In this document: positions 28,630-39,733 of the stretch, one piece after another
How the letters are laid out: each line of letters starts with the position of its first letter
Position numbering within the stretch: the stretch's first letter is position 1
NCBI GenBank assembly: GCA_022749755.1
Contig: CM040450.1
Location: 6,438,913-6,502,912 of the forward strand
Reading direction: 5' to 3'
Length of the DNA stretch: 64,000 bases
Origin: Azadirachta indica
Lineage: Eukaryota; Streptophyta; Magnoliopsida; Sapindales; Meliaceae
Translations under genes and position numbers: made by a program
The notes under the pieces: model-generated
Told to the model about the DNA's origin: nothing
The model's database searches: none
What the model saw: only the letters and a program-made list of their open reading frames with translations

Positions 28630-30316
28630 GCGGTGTGAGCTACCTTCGCTAAATTGAAACTGTAAGCAAGTATCTGAGGACTAACAATCAACACAATTAC
28701 AAACAACAAAGAGATAATGCGCAGAAATGCAGTCAGAGTTTCTACAGGAAAAGCTTAGTATTACTAATTTGAATTTTTTTTTTTAAAAAAAAATTAAATT
28801 ACATTGCAGAGACAAATAAAGCGAAATTTTCCTTTTTAACCATGTCTTACATACCTTCATCGGAAGGGTCACACAAGAAAAATTGTTTTATCATTGGCCA
28901 AATACATAAGAATTGGACTAAAAATTACCCTCTATCAATAATTAAAAAAAATGGTTTTAATAAAAAATGACTAATTTTTATATTAAAAAATTAATTTTGA
29001 TCAACTAACAATATGTTATTTAAAAGTGATCGGTACTCAAGATTTTTAGACTAAAATATTCCTGATAACCACTTTAAATAAAAACCTATTTTTTACTTAC
29101 TCGAAAGTCTCGTATTATACTAACTCAAAAATGCAAATTACACCGAACTTGAAAAGTACAAATTATAACTAACTTGAAAATACAAATTTGTGTTAACTCG
29201 AAACTAATGTTTGTTCGAAAATGTACTCACTTAAAAATATTATGGAACTATACTTTCAAGTGAATATATTATTGGGGTTTCGAGTTAAAGGAAAATACAC
29301 ACTTTTGAGTTGCATTACACTTAAAAATTGTTGATAGCTTGAAAAGTATAGATGCTCAAAGTGAAAGAATGGAAGAAGAAAGTGAATATTATATAATTTT
29401 GGTCATCACGAGTATTTTAGTTTAAAAGTTTTGAAATTGATCCATTTTTAATAATATTTTATTAAGTGTCAAAATTGATTTTGTGATATAAAAACAGACT
29501 ATTTTTGGTTAATTTCTATAAAAAAAAATATTTTATTTTTTATCATAATATTTTCAAACGTAGATGAACTCGAAATTCTAATTTATTATATACTTAAAAA
29601 TAGTATTTCTATCACTTTAAAAGCTTAAGTTTCAAGTATGGCTTAATCTATGATTTTGAATTAAGCCAAACTTGAAACAAAAGTTTCAGTATTTTGGAAA
29701 GTAAGGTTTCTAGTGGGTTGGAAACTTAGGTTTTAATATATTCGAGACTGAGAGTTTGAGTTAAGTTATAATTGAAACTAGGGTTTTGAATTGATTCAAA
29801 ATTAGAGTTTTTAATATGATAGAAAGTAAACTTTCGAGCATAACATAAATTAATGATTTCGAATTAAGTTATGCTTAAAAGTATTGCGAAGAAGAAAATG
29901 TGTTATGTTAAAAGTGGTTATTGAGGATATTGAAAATTTTTTTGTAACGTGCCTGTTTATGGAAATTACCTTTAACTAGTGACTAAAAGAGAAAATTTCA
30001 AAAATAAATAGCAATTTCGGCAAAGGAGAAATAAGCACTTCGAAGAAGAATTTATAATTCTAGGCAAAGTTTTAGATGGTGTGACCAAAATTCTGACGCG
30101 TTTCTAATAACAGTATTTTGAAAATTCCGAATTTCGTTTGACCGGACTACTAAATAATACGACACCGTTCCATTGAAACAAGCGAACATAGCAATTAACG
30201 AGGTTTGCTCCACTGGGCGACCATCTCTTGCTTGGGTGTTTCCACCGGTGGATTACGCTAGCAATTTTGTGCGTTCACACAGATCCGAGTATCAGAGAAA
30301 CAAAATTAACTTGACA
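28630..30316. other. Divergent promoter region with a foldback element
   Basis: This separates the PGK-TrmB start (minus) from EMC5 (plus). Position 28630-28760 and 30000-30316 are less AT-rich and are the likely leaders. The middle holds an inverted-repeat element (about 28916-29530) and a further degenerate stretch to about 29960, rich in variants of AACTCGAAA and GTTTCGAG. No coding signal is visible. Confidence 0.55.
28916..29530. mobile_element. Foldback/MITE-like element
   Basis: The arm 28950-29075 (AATTTTTATATTAAAAAATT, TTTTTAGACTAAAATATTCC, TGATAACC) recurs in inverted orientation at 29400-29520 (reverse complement with TTTTTATATCACAAAATC, AACTTTTAAACTAAAATACT, CGTGATGACC). A further partial inverted copy of the AGTGGTTATTGAGGATATT word lies at 29914-29932. 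Ends and target duplication were not resolved, so coordinates are approximate. Confidence 0.5.
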
Positions 30317-32488
30317 ATGCGTGTGGGTTTCGTTGTTGGCGTATTTGGAGTTGCGATTCTCGCTCATGCCGCTTATTCAACCGTTCAATGTAATCCCTTA
30401 TCATAAAACATCTATATTTGCATATTGTGTGTAAATTGATGTTAGATTTACAGCTGATTGAAAATTTTTAAGGGAAAATTTGGTTTGATTGGTTGCAGAT
30501 AGGGGATTGTTGAAAATCATGGAGGAGGAATTTTCAAATCCTCCGGTGAATGTGAGTGATGTTATTTTTTTATTTATTTATAGAAACAAAATTATATTTC
30601 TTTTTCAATGTATTGATTTCTTTTTGGGAATTCAGGTGGTGGTTGAGTTGCTTCTAGGGTTAGTATTATGCATGTGGGCAGCGTTAACTGTGCCGGGGAA
30701 GTTTCTGTCAATTCATCCCGATTCCGAGGATAATAGGTAGGCTGATTTAGTTTCCTTGAGTCAAATCATGTTCAATTGACTTTGGAGACAAGATTTTCTG
30801 TGTAGTTTTAATGCCCTGGCATTGAATTAGTTTATTAGGATTGTACAATGCACATGTTTTAGCTGTGTACTAATTCTGTTTGGTTGCAACATAAGCTTAA
30901 AATTGTTATCTGCAAAGCAAAACGCCGATTGACAAGGTTCTACAGTCCAATAACAAGTTCTGTTTGAGTTGCTAACTTGACTGCTGTTGTTGCAGTGGTT
31001 TAAAGTAGTCCAAAGTGCAGCCTTTTATTGAGCTTGTTCATTGCATTATCTTGTTGGCACTTGCACATGATATTTCTCAGTTAATTCTTTCACTTTCCAA
31101 TTAATTTGATAAGACTTATTTAAAATATTGATGCTATTAGAATTGTGTTGTTAGCTCTATTCTAGCACATCAATCTAAACCATGGCGAGATTTTGATGCA
31201 AGAATCCCTAGCAAGTAGGATTACTTTCAACAGTTTTGACCATACATAGGTTTAAAATGATGAATATAAAATGTTGAACACAAATGGAACAACTATTTAT
31301 CATCCAGCTGAAACAGGTTAGTTTGTTGTCTTGATACTGCATTTACATATTAATGCTTCACAAGCATGAGCTTCCCACAGGAAATCATGGTATATGATGT
31401 ATATTGGTGAGCCAGATGTGGACATTTGTACCTCCTATAGTTAGATTTGTCTGTCCCCAAGAAACATATCACAGGTTAGATTTGACCGTCCCCAAGAAAC
31501 ATATATCTTAGAAGGTTTATATTTAGTTGTCTATGACTGTATCTTTTTAGATTTGTACTTTTTCCATGACTTGGAGTTTATCCTGAATGCCTAATTCATG
31601 TAAATTGACAACAAATTGCCCAGAGTCTACACCTATGTGTTGGAGAAATTAGAACCCTAAATTGCAGATTCAGAATCTGAAGAGCAGAGATTTCCCACCA
31701 CTACTAGAGTTACTATGTCTCTCCCATTTTGTGGACACTTATGTGTTGGGAGAAATTAGAACCCTAAATTGTAGATTTAGAATCTGAAGAGCAGAGATTT
31801 CCCACCACTTCTAGAGTTACTAGGTCTCTCCCATTTTGTGGAAAACTGAATATATATGGAATTGGTTTGACACAAAATTCTAACTAACTTGTCATTAGTG
31901 TTGTGGACTGATATAAGCACAATCTGTGACATTAGGCTAGCATCTTGACCTTAAATTGGATATCTCTCCCTTTTTTTTTTTCACTTATATTTATGAAAAT
32001 GAATTAATGTACATAGCTGATGAAGGCAATATCATATTTATTTTTTGAGAATACCCAGCAGGCCCAAGACGTCCTGTCATAATAGTTTTTTAAAATTTGA
32101 CCCACTGACCTCGTACTCAAGCTTTATAGAATGATGCTAAGATCTGTCTGCCAAACATTTTTTTTCTTGTTATCTGTAAGGAGGGCACTGCTGTGATCCC
32201 TTTGCATGAAAGGGGCTTGCAGTGTATCCTTGATGACCTTACTTTTATAAGAAGCAGACAAATTAAACTTCCCAGTATCTCCTCTTTATTTCATTGTGCA
32301 TACCTGCAAATTAGGAATTGTTAAATGACAGCTGATGTGACTTCCAATAATTTTTGTAAAACAATCTTAAGTATGTTCTTATTCTTCAATGCAGGATGAT
32401 TTCTCTACCAGGCAACTTGGAGTTCATGATTTTCAACCATCGTGGAAAAGTGTTTCAGTCAGAAGTAGATATGAAGCTGAAACATTGA
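30317..32488 (+). CDS. EMC5: ER membrane protein complex subunit 5 / membrane magnesium transporter homologue
   Basis: Four coding exons, 30317-30389, 30499-30551, 30636-30736 and 32395-32488, give 106 residues. The sequence opens MRVGFVVGVFGVAILAHAAY (first membrane helix), continues RGLLKIMEEEFSNPPVNV, then a second helix VVVELLLGLVLCMWAALTV, then PGKFLSIHPDSEDNRMISL and FMIFNHRGKVF. This is the whole MMgT/EMC5 domain at normal family length. EMC5 is a core subunit of the ER insertase that places tail-anchored and multipass proteins in the membrane. Its relatives were also described as magnesium channels, so both names are used. An in-frame ATG at 30173 would add 48 residues with no family match; I chose the inner ATG because it matches the family start. 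Intron 3 is long (1.66 kb) and carries tandem duplications. Confidence 0.92.
31440..31506. repeat. Two-copy 35-bp tandem repeat in EMC5 intron 3
   Basis: Adjacent copies each contain GTTAGATTTG and GTCCCCAAGAAACATAT. They differ by a few substitutions. Confidence 0.85.
31634..31842. repeat. Two-copy 106-bp tandem repeat in EMC5 intron 3
   Basis: Unit 1 is 31634-31739 and unit 2 is 31740-31842. Both start TATGTGTTGG, contain AGAAATTAGAACCCTAAATT and CAGAATCTGAAGAGCAGAG-like words, and end CTCCCATTTTGTGGA. Only a handful of substitutions separate them. Confidence 0.92.
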
Positions 32489-34122
32489 GGTGGTTTCATT
32501 AATACAGTGAAGCTCTTATTTCGAATATTCGTAAAAGTTAAAAAGCACTGGGGATGGATAAACATTCTTGCTTAAGTTGTGTGAAACTTCAGATGATGTT
32601 GGCTAATCTGCTCTTCCCCCTTTAGCTTGTTTATCTGCATCAAACTAAAAATATGTTTGTTCTGTTTTTTGAGACTTTTGTAGAATGTTATTTGCATCGA
32701 TTCTAAGATGTGTGTCGAAAGTCGAACAGAGATATCAATTTGTTGGTATACATCATTGCAAACAATGTTATTAACACGAAACTTGAATCATTTCAATATC
32801 AAAGTCAAAAACTTAACTTAAAATATCTACTGCAGAGTTTGAAGTTATAGATGCTTGATGGTCAATTTTATAAATTTACAAACGACAGAAATGTTTGTTG
32901 TATCTGATGTTTTACGCTTTATTGTTCTGATGCTAGCGGGTTAGTCTTGCAATTATAACTAGCATTTGGCTGCAGTCACTATAAACAAAGCTACAGGCTG
33001 ATGAACTCTAACCATGTCAATTTGCATTTTGCGGCTGTGTAATATAAATTTGGTTTCCCTGGGATGCATCCGGCTCTGCTGGAGTACTGAAGACACTTTG
33101 TTGTCATGTAACATTATATCTGCAGATTGCAGCAGAGGCCATAGCAACTGGCAACTGTGGTGGCGATGTAAAGGACGTGGCTGAACAACAGTCTTTAATC
33201 TATGATCAAGAACTCATGAATGGTTCAATCTGTGAATAACATTTCAAAATGTTGCAGCTTAAATGCACACAAAATTTAATGCCATTGGTGTTCTGTACCT
33301 GACCACTGGAAAGTTTCAACCAGGCAATGATTTTGGTTGCACAAATGGATAAGGAAGACAATTGTAAATTGCAATACCTCACAACTTTTCGATTGAACCA
33401 ATTATTGATTATGACTGAACATAAGCATACATTCTGGCAGATGCATGTAATTTTGCACCAAAATGATTCTTGACGCAAGAACCTTTTGGAGCCATCTTCT
33501 CTAGGCTTAATATCATCCAGCTCTATTAAACTTGCAAACACTTTTCTTCACAACCAAACTGAGACAGCCCAATGGTAGACATTTTCTCCTTTAGAATTCA
33601 CAGTGATCAAGATCTCCTTCCATTGCTCACTAGATAAAACAGCTACTGTAAACTCGGAATATATTCCCAATTGCAAAAACACAGCAAGAGCTTCATGTAT
33701 GATAAATTTTACCTCTAGCAAAATAGCTGATATCACAGGATATTTACTGTTATCCCCATCATTTTTTGTTATATTCAACTGTAGTTTTTGCATCAATAAA
33801 GGATACACCATCAGCTTACAATTGCTTAAATTAAAAATGCTAAAGCTACTACAGTAAAACTTTGACAATATCTTTCTATCACCACAAAAGTTCATCAATG
33901 CAACCCATTTCTTAACCTCACATTTCTTTGGAGAAAAGCAACTGATTCTACAAGACATTCTTAGGGTGAGACCACATGGACCACATCAATCATTGCTGAA
34001 CCTCCCACGGTTTCCTCTATTTATACCCAACAAAATCTTCCCATCCGACAAAAACAAGCCAAAAGAGAAAGAGTTGCAGTATTTGGATAAGGAAAAAGAC
34101 GAAAATAAAGAGCTCAAAGAAC
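32489..34122. other. EMC5 3' region and SAUR promoter; unassigned minus-strand frames
   Basis: The EMC5 3' UTR begins at 32489. On the minus strand two open frames (33548-33958, 136 residues; 33206-33541, 111 residues) are present, but they are rich in Cys/Ser/Phe/Ile as expected from AT-rich DNA, contain no motif I recognise and show no splice link. I do not call them genes. Confidence 0.5.
34016..34027 (+). promoter_or_regulatory. TATA box of SAUR at 34123
   Basis: CTATTTATACCC lies about 105 bp upstream of the SAUR ATG, spacing that suits a short-leader SAUR gene. Confidence 0.55.
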
Positions 34123-34467
34123 ATGGATCAGTGTAAAAAGAAACAGAGCAGCAGTTGTTCCTTTTTCAGGGTCAAGAATGTAATGCAACAGTTACAGAAA
34201 CATTTTCTTTGCCTTCTCAGGTGGCCAGAGAGTGATCACAATAGTACCAGAAGTATATGTGACTTTGGAACTGCAAGGAAAGGGCATTTTCCTGTTATTG
34301 TGTACAGCAATGGTGAGGCACAGAAGTTTTCTGTTGCATTGAGATATCTTGCATATCCGCCATTTATGAAATTACTCGATGCAGCAGAACAGGAATTTGG
34401 ATTCAATCAAAAGGGTATACTTGTCATTCCATGTGAAGCAAGCGCGCTCAAAAGAATCCTCGCTTAA
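34123..34467 (+). CDS. SAUR-family auxin-responsive protein
   Basis: Single exon, 114 residues, as usual for SAUR genes. The conserved SAUR core spans about residues 48-113: GHFPVIVYSNGEAQKFSVAL, RYLAYPPFMKLLDAAEQEFG, FNQKGILVIPCEASALKRIL. SAUR proteins inhibit PP2C.D phosphatases, which activates plasma-membrane H+-ATPase and promotes cell expansion. The N-terminal 45 residues are basic and Ser/Cys-rich with no strong family pattern. The protein is more diverged than the other two SAURs in this window, so it belongs to a different subclade. The start is the first ATG after the TATA box. Confidence 0.92.
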   Translation: MDQCKKKQSSSCSFFRVKNVMQQLQKHFLCLLRWPESDHNSTRSICDFGTARKGHFPVIVYSNGEAQKFSVALRYLAYPPFMKLLDAAEQEFGFNQKGILVIPCEASALKRILA

Positions 34468-35560
34468 AAGCATAATGGAGAAATGCAGCAACCAGAAATT
34501 CACATTGGTGTGTGTACAGCAGGAAACAACTTGCAAAATTCCGGTTTTGAAATGGCAAGTGATTGCATTCAAAGTAATCATATTAAAATGGTACATGGCT
34601 AAGGTCAATATAATCATGCAAATATCAATAACACTTATGTTTGGATGCAATAAAAATCAGTAAGCAACAAATAAAGTACTTTGCTTTCTAATGGTTAGAA
34701 GTTGTGGCCTGATAACTAGCTTACTAAATATATAGGCTTTCTAACCAGGCCCCAACATTTAAGAGCAGGAATCCCTCCTCTTAAATTGAATGCGGCATGC
34801 CCAATGTTATAATATAAAAGGCTTTAAAGCAGCCTCAGGATAATCTTGCCACCTTCTTAGGACTTATGCTTGTTTTGCTTCTTTTAATCTGACCACAACT
34901 TTTGTTTGTAAATAATATTCTTAATAATATGTAAATGCGTTATTCTACGTCTGTTTGTTACCCTCAATATTAAGTAAACAACTTGTCAACTATTTGACAT
35001 TATTGGTAAATTGGTTAAAGATGTTCCAGGGACGCTGCAGAATACATTCATCTTATCATATATTAAAAAGCAAAAGAATAATATTATCCCAAATTTCAAT
35101 CTATTAGATGGTAAATATACATAATTAATCAGAGAAAAGTATTTATGCTATTTTACTATATAACCGATAAATAAAACATCACTTGTGATCATAAAATTTG
35201 GGATATCATTAGGCAAGTGCAGCATTATTGAAAACGAAAATAGTCGTGAAAACAAAAAGCATAGAATTTCAATATATCCACACAAATGTAACAAGTGACT
35301 GTAAAATTACAACATCAGATTGTCAAAAGAGCAAAATCTTCCATTCTCAAAGAATCAATCTAGACTAGAGCAAGTACAACTTAAAAACAAGTGCTCACAT
35401 ACCTATTAAAATTGTTAGTGGGATGGCAAGGAACTCCCAACAGAATACCCATCATATTAATTCCAGAAGCAGCAGGTATGTCTCTAGCTTAAGAGCATTC
35501 AGCTACCACCAGTTCCTAAACTAATAAGACTTCTACTGAGCAGGCCAGTCATGAACTAAT
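34468..35560. other. Convergent 3' spacer between SAUR and TAF8
   Basis: The 3' UTRs of both genes are expected here. I see no other gene, repeat or RNA structure; the 34379-34663 frame overlapping the SAUR is a shadow. Confidence 0.6.
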
Positions 35561-36673
35561 TTACAACTGAGTGAGTTCTTGTGGGTTTTCCATAGATTGC
35601 TTAAGTATGTACTCAGCTCTTCTCTTCTTGTCATCTTTCTCTTCATCCCGCCCAAATGATGTACTTCTACCATTACCCTTCTGCAGACTAGAATCCAAAA
35701 ATTCACCCAAAAATTTCTTGCTAGTTCTGAAGCTAAAACGAACAGCAGGCCTCTTGTCGGGAAGAGACTTCCTATCACCATCTCCATCATCACTAAACCC
35801 ACTACTTTTCACTGCTTCAATGGCCGGAGCAAATGCGTCCATCACAGAAACATGGTTTAGCCCCAACACTTCATCTTTAAGCTTAGCTGGCAAAGCGATT
35901 GGCGAAATATCTTTCTCACCAGATTGCAGTGGCTTAGCAAGAAAAGGGTTGCTTCCACTTTCCAGTAATTCTTCCTTCTCGTCATTCGCAGGCACAGAAG
36001 CTGAAGTTCCTGTTTCACCATTACACACCAACCTCTGCTGCAAACTCAACAAAGCCATCTCTGCCTTTCTCCTCTGTCTTGCTTGTTCAATCTTATCAGC
36101 ACGAGGATCCGACTTCCTCTCATTCCACATAGCCGTATGGATATACGTATGAAGATCAGGAAAAGCCGGTAACCAAGATGGAATATGTTTGCCTGGCGGT
36201 GTTTCATTCATTTCCACAAAGCTCGGTATCAATCTCCTATTCTTAATAACTGGAAACCGTGGAATTGGCTGCGCAAAAGGGATTTCCTCGTTAGATTCCA
36301 CAAACTCAATTATCTCCCTCACAGTCCCCGAACCCACGAGACATTTACCAATCTCTGATGCACCCGTAAACCCCTTTAACACTTCTAAATCTTCCATCCC
36401 ACGAATTATATCAAAAAAATTGCACTCCGTTCTACCAGCTAAGTTAGCATTAAAGCTGGATGTATTACCTAGGTCACAGATGTATCGAATCGCAATGTCC
36501 GCGAGAGTGTCCAAGGCCGAGTCTTTGAATCCCTCAAAACCCACGCTCTCACATATTTGTGCCACCGCAATTTTTGACACTGTTCGGCCAAAGTCTTCAG
36601 CTCCAGGTCTTCCTGATGACTCGTCCCTTCTGGATTCACTCTTTTCTGTACTCTCTCCACCTCCATGTTTCAT
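35561..36673 (-). CDS. TAF8: TFIID subunit 8 (TAF8)
   Basis: Single-exon frame of 370 residues. A histone-fold (Bromo_TP type) lies at about residues 28-105 (GRTVSKIAVAQICESVGFEG, DSALDTLADIAIRYICDLG, ECNFFDIIRGMEDL). The TAF8 C-terminal motif follows at about 135-195 (EIPFAQPIPRFPVIKNRRLI, HIPSWLPAFPDLHTYIHTAMW). The rest is charged, with a basic end (EEKDDKKRRAEYILKQSMEN). TAF8 pairs with TAF10 through the histone fold within TFIID, in the nucleus. The frame stays open two codons upstream of the ATG at 36671-36673, but those codons are TTG-AAT, so I start at MKHGGGESTEK. An intronless TAF8 is also what I recall for Arabidopsis. The 5' leader runs towards the shared promoter with the complex I gene. 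Confidence 0.93.
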   Translation of the reverse strand: MKHGGGESTEKSESRRDESSGRPGAEDFGRTVSKIAVAQICESVGFEGFKDSALDTLADIAIRYICDLGNTSSFNANLAGRTECNFFDIIRGMEDLEVLKGFTGASEIGKCLVGSGTVREIIEFVESNEEIPFAQPIPRFPVIKNRRLIPSFVEMNETPPGKHIPSWLPAFPDLHTYIHTAMWNERKSDPRADKIEQARQRRKAEMALLSLQQRLVCNGETGTSASVPANDEKEELLESGSNPFLAKPLQSGEKDISPIALPAKLKDEVLGLNHVSVMDAFAPAIEAVKSSGFSDDGDGDRKSLPDKRPAVRFSFRTSKKFLGEFLDSSLQKGNGRSTSFGRDEEKDDKKRRAEYILKQSMENPQELTQL

Positions 36674-37526
36674 ATTCAAAACCTCATATCAAAATTAGGG
36701 TTTTATCTCAATCTCTCATTATTCACCCCATTCACACCCCACTCTTCATAGCAATCATTTCAACTTATAATTCTAAAAACACCCATTTAAAAAACCAATT
36801 CCGTTCTCGTTTCCCTCGTTTTCTTGGCAAGCAAACAGAGAAAAGAACCGTTGAAGATTTCAGCAAACCCTAGAACTACAAAATTTTGAAACTATGAACA
36901 AATACCCACTATCAAAATCAACAAAAGAATGTTAACTGACAAGAAATAACAAATCTGAGAGCCAAACCAGTTCTTGAAGAATTGAGAAATGAATCTAAAT
37001 TTCAAATTCAAGAAAATTGAGCAAAATGTTGAGAATAAAACTTTCTACAAAAAGAAACCCTCGAACATGAGAATTCAGAGTTTTGGGAATAAAGGGGTTT
37101 GAGAGTATGGAGGGAAATTTAAGAAATTGAAAAACCCTTGTAAGACCCTAACAAGAGGAAGTGGATCGAGTAAAAGAGAAGATGAGAGAGGATGACGAAC
37201 TCTACCTGGTGGGGTTTATTTATAAATTCATTTACCCAATCGCACTACGTAATTTTCAACTACTACTCGCTCGAGTATTACATATGCCTGTACTCGCTCT
37301 CTCCGTCAGGCTAAAATATAACGGGCCTCATGATAGTGCATCATGGGCCGACGGCTATTTGAAAGTACTAAATGGCCCCAGAAATTTTCTAAATACACGC
37401 CTAGCACTTTTCAATGAGTTAAAATTTATTTAAAAATTAAAATAGAAAATAGGGAAGGGATAAGATTATAAACATTGAGAAGGTAGGAAGAGAAGACGAG
37501 AGAAGAGAGAAGCAGGTGGTGAGAAA
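36674..37526. promoter_or_regulatory. Bidirectional promoter of TAF8 and complex I subunit, with site II motifs
   Basis: The two starts point away from each other across 853 bp. Near the complex I side are TGGGCC at 37344-37349, a GGGCC at 37322-37327 and TGGCCCC at 37373-37379. TGGGC(C/T) 'site II' elements are known in promoters of plant nuclear genes for mitochondrial proteins. A TATA-like TTTATAAA at 37217-37225 can serve the TAF8 direction. Much of 36690-37150 is probably TAF8 leader, possibly with an intron. Confidence 0.5.
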
Positions 37527-39284
37527 ATGGAGAAGTACTTCGGAAATGCGTACAGAGGAGACCCGGGTGTGCCGCACGCCGACCCGGAGCGGTGGGGCAA
37601 CATATGGATTGGATCCTTTGCTTTCTCTATTCTCACTTGGGACAGTCCCTACTTGTGGCAGCTCTCCAATCAATTCAAGTACTCTCCTCTTTTTCATTTT
37701 CTTTCAGGTTTTGGATTGAAATGTTAGTTGTTATAATCATATGAATTAGTGTGTTGTCGATAAATTTTGATTTTTAATATTTGTTTCATTTTTTAAAAAT
37801 TTATGTAGTTCTTGTTTAGGGTTTATTTGGTTGACATGTAGGCTCGTATTTTAGTTGCAAGTGTTCTTTTCTTTTGAAAAAAAAAAATCTCGAAAAGCGT
37901 TTATGTGAATTTCAGCCAAACACTGTAAAACAGGAATACTTGTTTAGCGCTTTGGAAGCGCTTTTGGAAGTTCAGCTTAACTTAGGTGTAATGCCCATGT
38001 AATTTCATGTTCTGGTTAGCTTATTTTGCTGTGCTTTAGCTCTGTTGTTAATAATGCTGTTGCTTTTTAGAGGCTACGATGCCTTGGTTCTGGATTTTTA
38101 GGAAGAATTTCCATGTCTAACTTAGATATATCATTTTTTTAAAGAAAAAAAATGATATATCTAATTTTTGTGTTTGTTTCCTTTAAATTTTATATATAAG
38201 GATATGTATTTTGTGGCATCTCATTGTGCTTAACAAAGAAGTCTTTCCTTTAAAAAAAATTAAAAAAAGGTACAAGCAGTATTCATTTTGTATTGTCAAT
38301 TTTTGATTCCTTAACATTTCAAAGAGGAATCTGAATGGTTCTCTGACTGACTTTTAAGATTAGATGATGCATCTTATGTGTAACTTGGTGTGTGTTGGCA
38401 TAAACTCAAGGGAGGATGAATGTATAGAATTGACAAGCATCAACACTATATGCCATTTGTTGTTTCTCTGAGTGTAGCCTTTCACTCCATCTTTTTATTT
38501 GGCGTCGGTGAAGTACTAAGGTGTAGTTGATAGAAGCTTGTCTTTGGCCATTGTTGAAATAAAGAAGGTATTTAACTAATATTTTTGAAACACTGCTTTC
38601 AAAATGCTGGAATTGCTGCTATTAGATTTTTAGCGACGAAGGCACTTATCTTATTACAGACATTGATTGTTCCAATGCCTGGTCAAAGAGTTTCCAGTGC
38701 AATATTTTCTTGGTCTACAGGCAGCCTAGCTGTAGGTTTCTCTAATTTCTAACGTGCATCTTTTTGGGCCTGTTACATTGCTATGGTTCTTTCAGATTAT
38801 ATTTTTTTGTGGTTCTTCTTTCTCTTCTTCATCTTCTTTAGGTTCTGTTTTCGCATCTTATGATGGTGTTTTGCAGCTTAACCCTGTTAGATTCTATTGT
38901 CCTGCATAATAGCATGTACTTCGGCTTCTTTTTTTGCCGCTGCTCTAGGAACATGAGCAAATTTGCCTTTTGTCTAACAATCTTAACGTACTTAATATGC
39001 AGCTGGCACGATAAGGCATTTTTATTTGAACAGTATCACTGGAAGAAAGCAAGGGCGAAGAAGCAGCCATACAAATTCAAGGTCTGTTGTTAAACCTCTC
39101 CAAGTTAAAATATCATAAAATGAAATTGAAATATACTGATTGGGTATTTACTTATATGCTAAGTGGTAATTCTATGTTCTCATGATCTTCTTTCCTTTGC
39201 TCTTTTCTCTTCCAGTGGAATGAGTACATGGACAGGGACCACCGAGACTCGTATTATTTCAATTGGCCTGTCTACTTCGCTTAG
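37527..39284 (+). CDS. Small mitochondrial complex I subunit (At2g31490-like; NDUFB4/B15 type)
   Basis: Three coding exons, 37527-37678, 39003-39081 and 39216-39284, give 99 residues. The protein reads MEKYFGNAYRGDPGVPHADP, then WGNIWIGSFAFSILTWDSPY (single membrane helix at about residues 24-45), LWQLSNQFNWHDKAFLFEQY, HWKKARAKKQPYKFKWNEYM and RDSYYFNWPVYFA. It matches, essentially end to end, the short Arabidopsis protein At2g31490 found in mitochondrial complex I. The equivalence to animal NDUFB4 is from memory and less certain. It would sit in the distal membrane arm. There is no cleavable presequence, as for many B-subunits. Intron 1 is 1.3 kb. An in-frame peptide reading through exon 1 into the intron is not used. 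Confidence 0.9.
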
Positions 39285-39733
39285 GCTTTTCAGTTAAACA
39301 AGCATGCTTTGTGATAGTGGGGTGTTTTGAATAATGAAATTGTATCACTTGTGATCCCCCTCCTTTCCTGACTTCTCCTTACCTTGTTTACAATCATTCT
39401 GCTGGATCCAATGTGTGTGTTAAACAATATCAGGATCTTTTGTTTATTACTATTTCTGTTTATTACAGTGAATGGTGACAATTTAGTAATTATGAAATTC
39501 AACTCTAAAAATGGATGCTGTATTAGGAAATTGTTGCCTGAAAGATGTTTTGAATATGACAACAATTGAGAGGTGATGGCAGAAGAATGTTTTATCAAGG
39601 ATAACATATCATGGACTTTATGATTTGATTGATTGAAACTGTAAAGGTGGATCAATCTGTCTCATGCAAGGTCAAGTAGCTTTTAATTTGTTTTTGGCTT
39701 AATAGGTTTTCGTTTTTAATATTATTACGCAAC
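39285..39733. other. 3' region of the complex I gene
   Basis: The likely 3' UTR extends a few hundred bases past 39284. No second gene is seen. The region ends where the inverted-repeat element begins near 39734. Confidence 0.5.

Noticed and set aside
30173..30316. Extended N-terminus for EMC5 from an upstream in-frame ATG
   Set aside because: The 48 extra residues have no family counterpart, and the inner ATG begins exactly at the first conserved membrane helix.
36671..36679. TAF8 start two codons further upstream
   Set aside because: The codon there is TTG, not ATG; the first ATG in frame is at 36671-36673.
35571..36698. 193- and 169-codon plus-strand frames
   Set aside because: Antisense shadows of TAF8, whose minus-strand frame matches the family over its full length.
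38860..39093. 77-codon frame over complex I exon 2
   Set aside because: It reads from intron 1 through exon 2 into intron 2; only 39003-39081 is coding.
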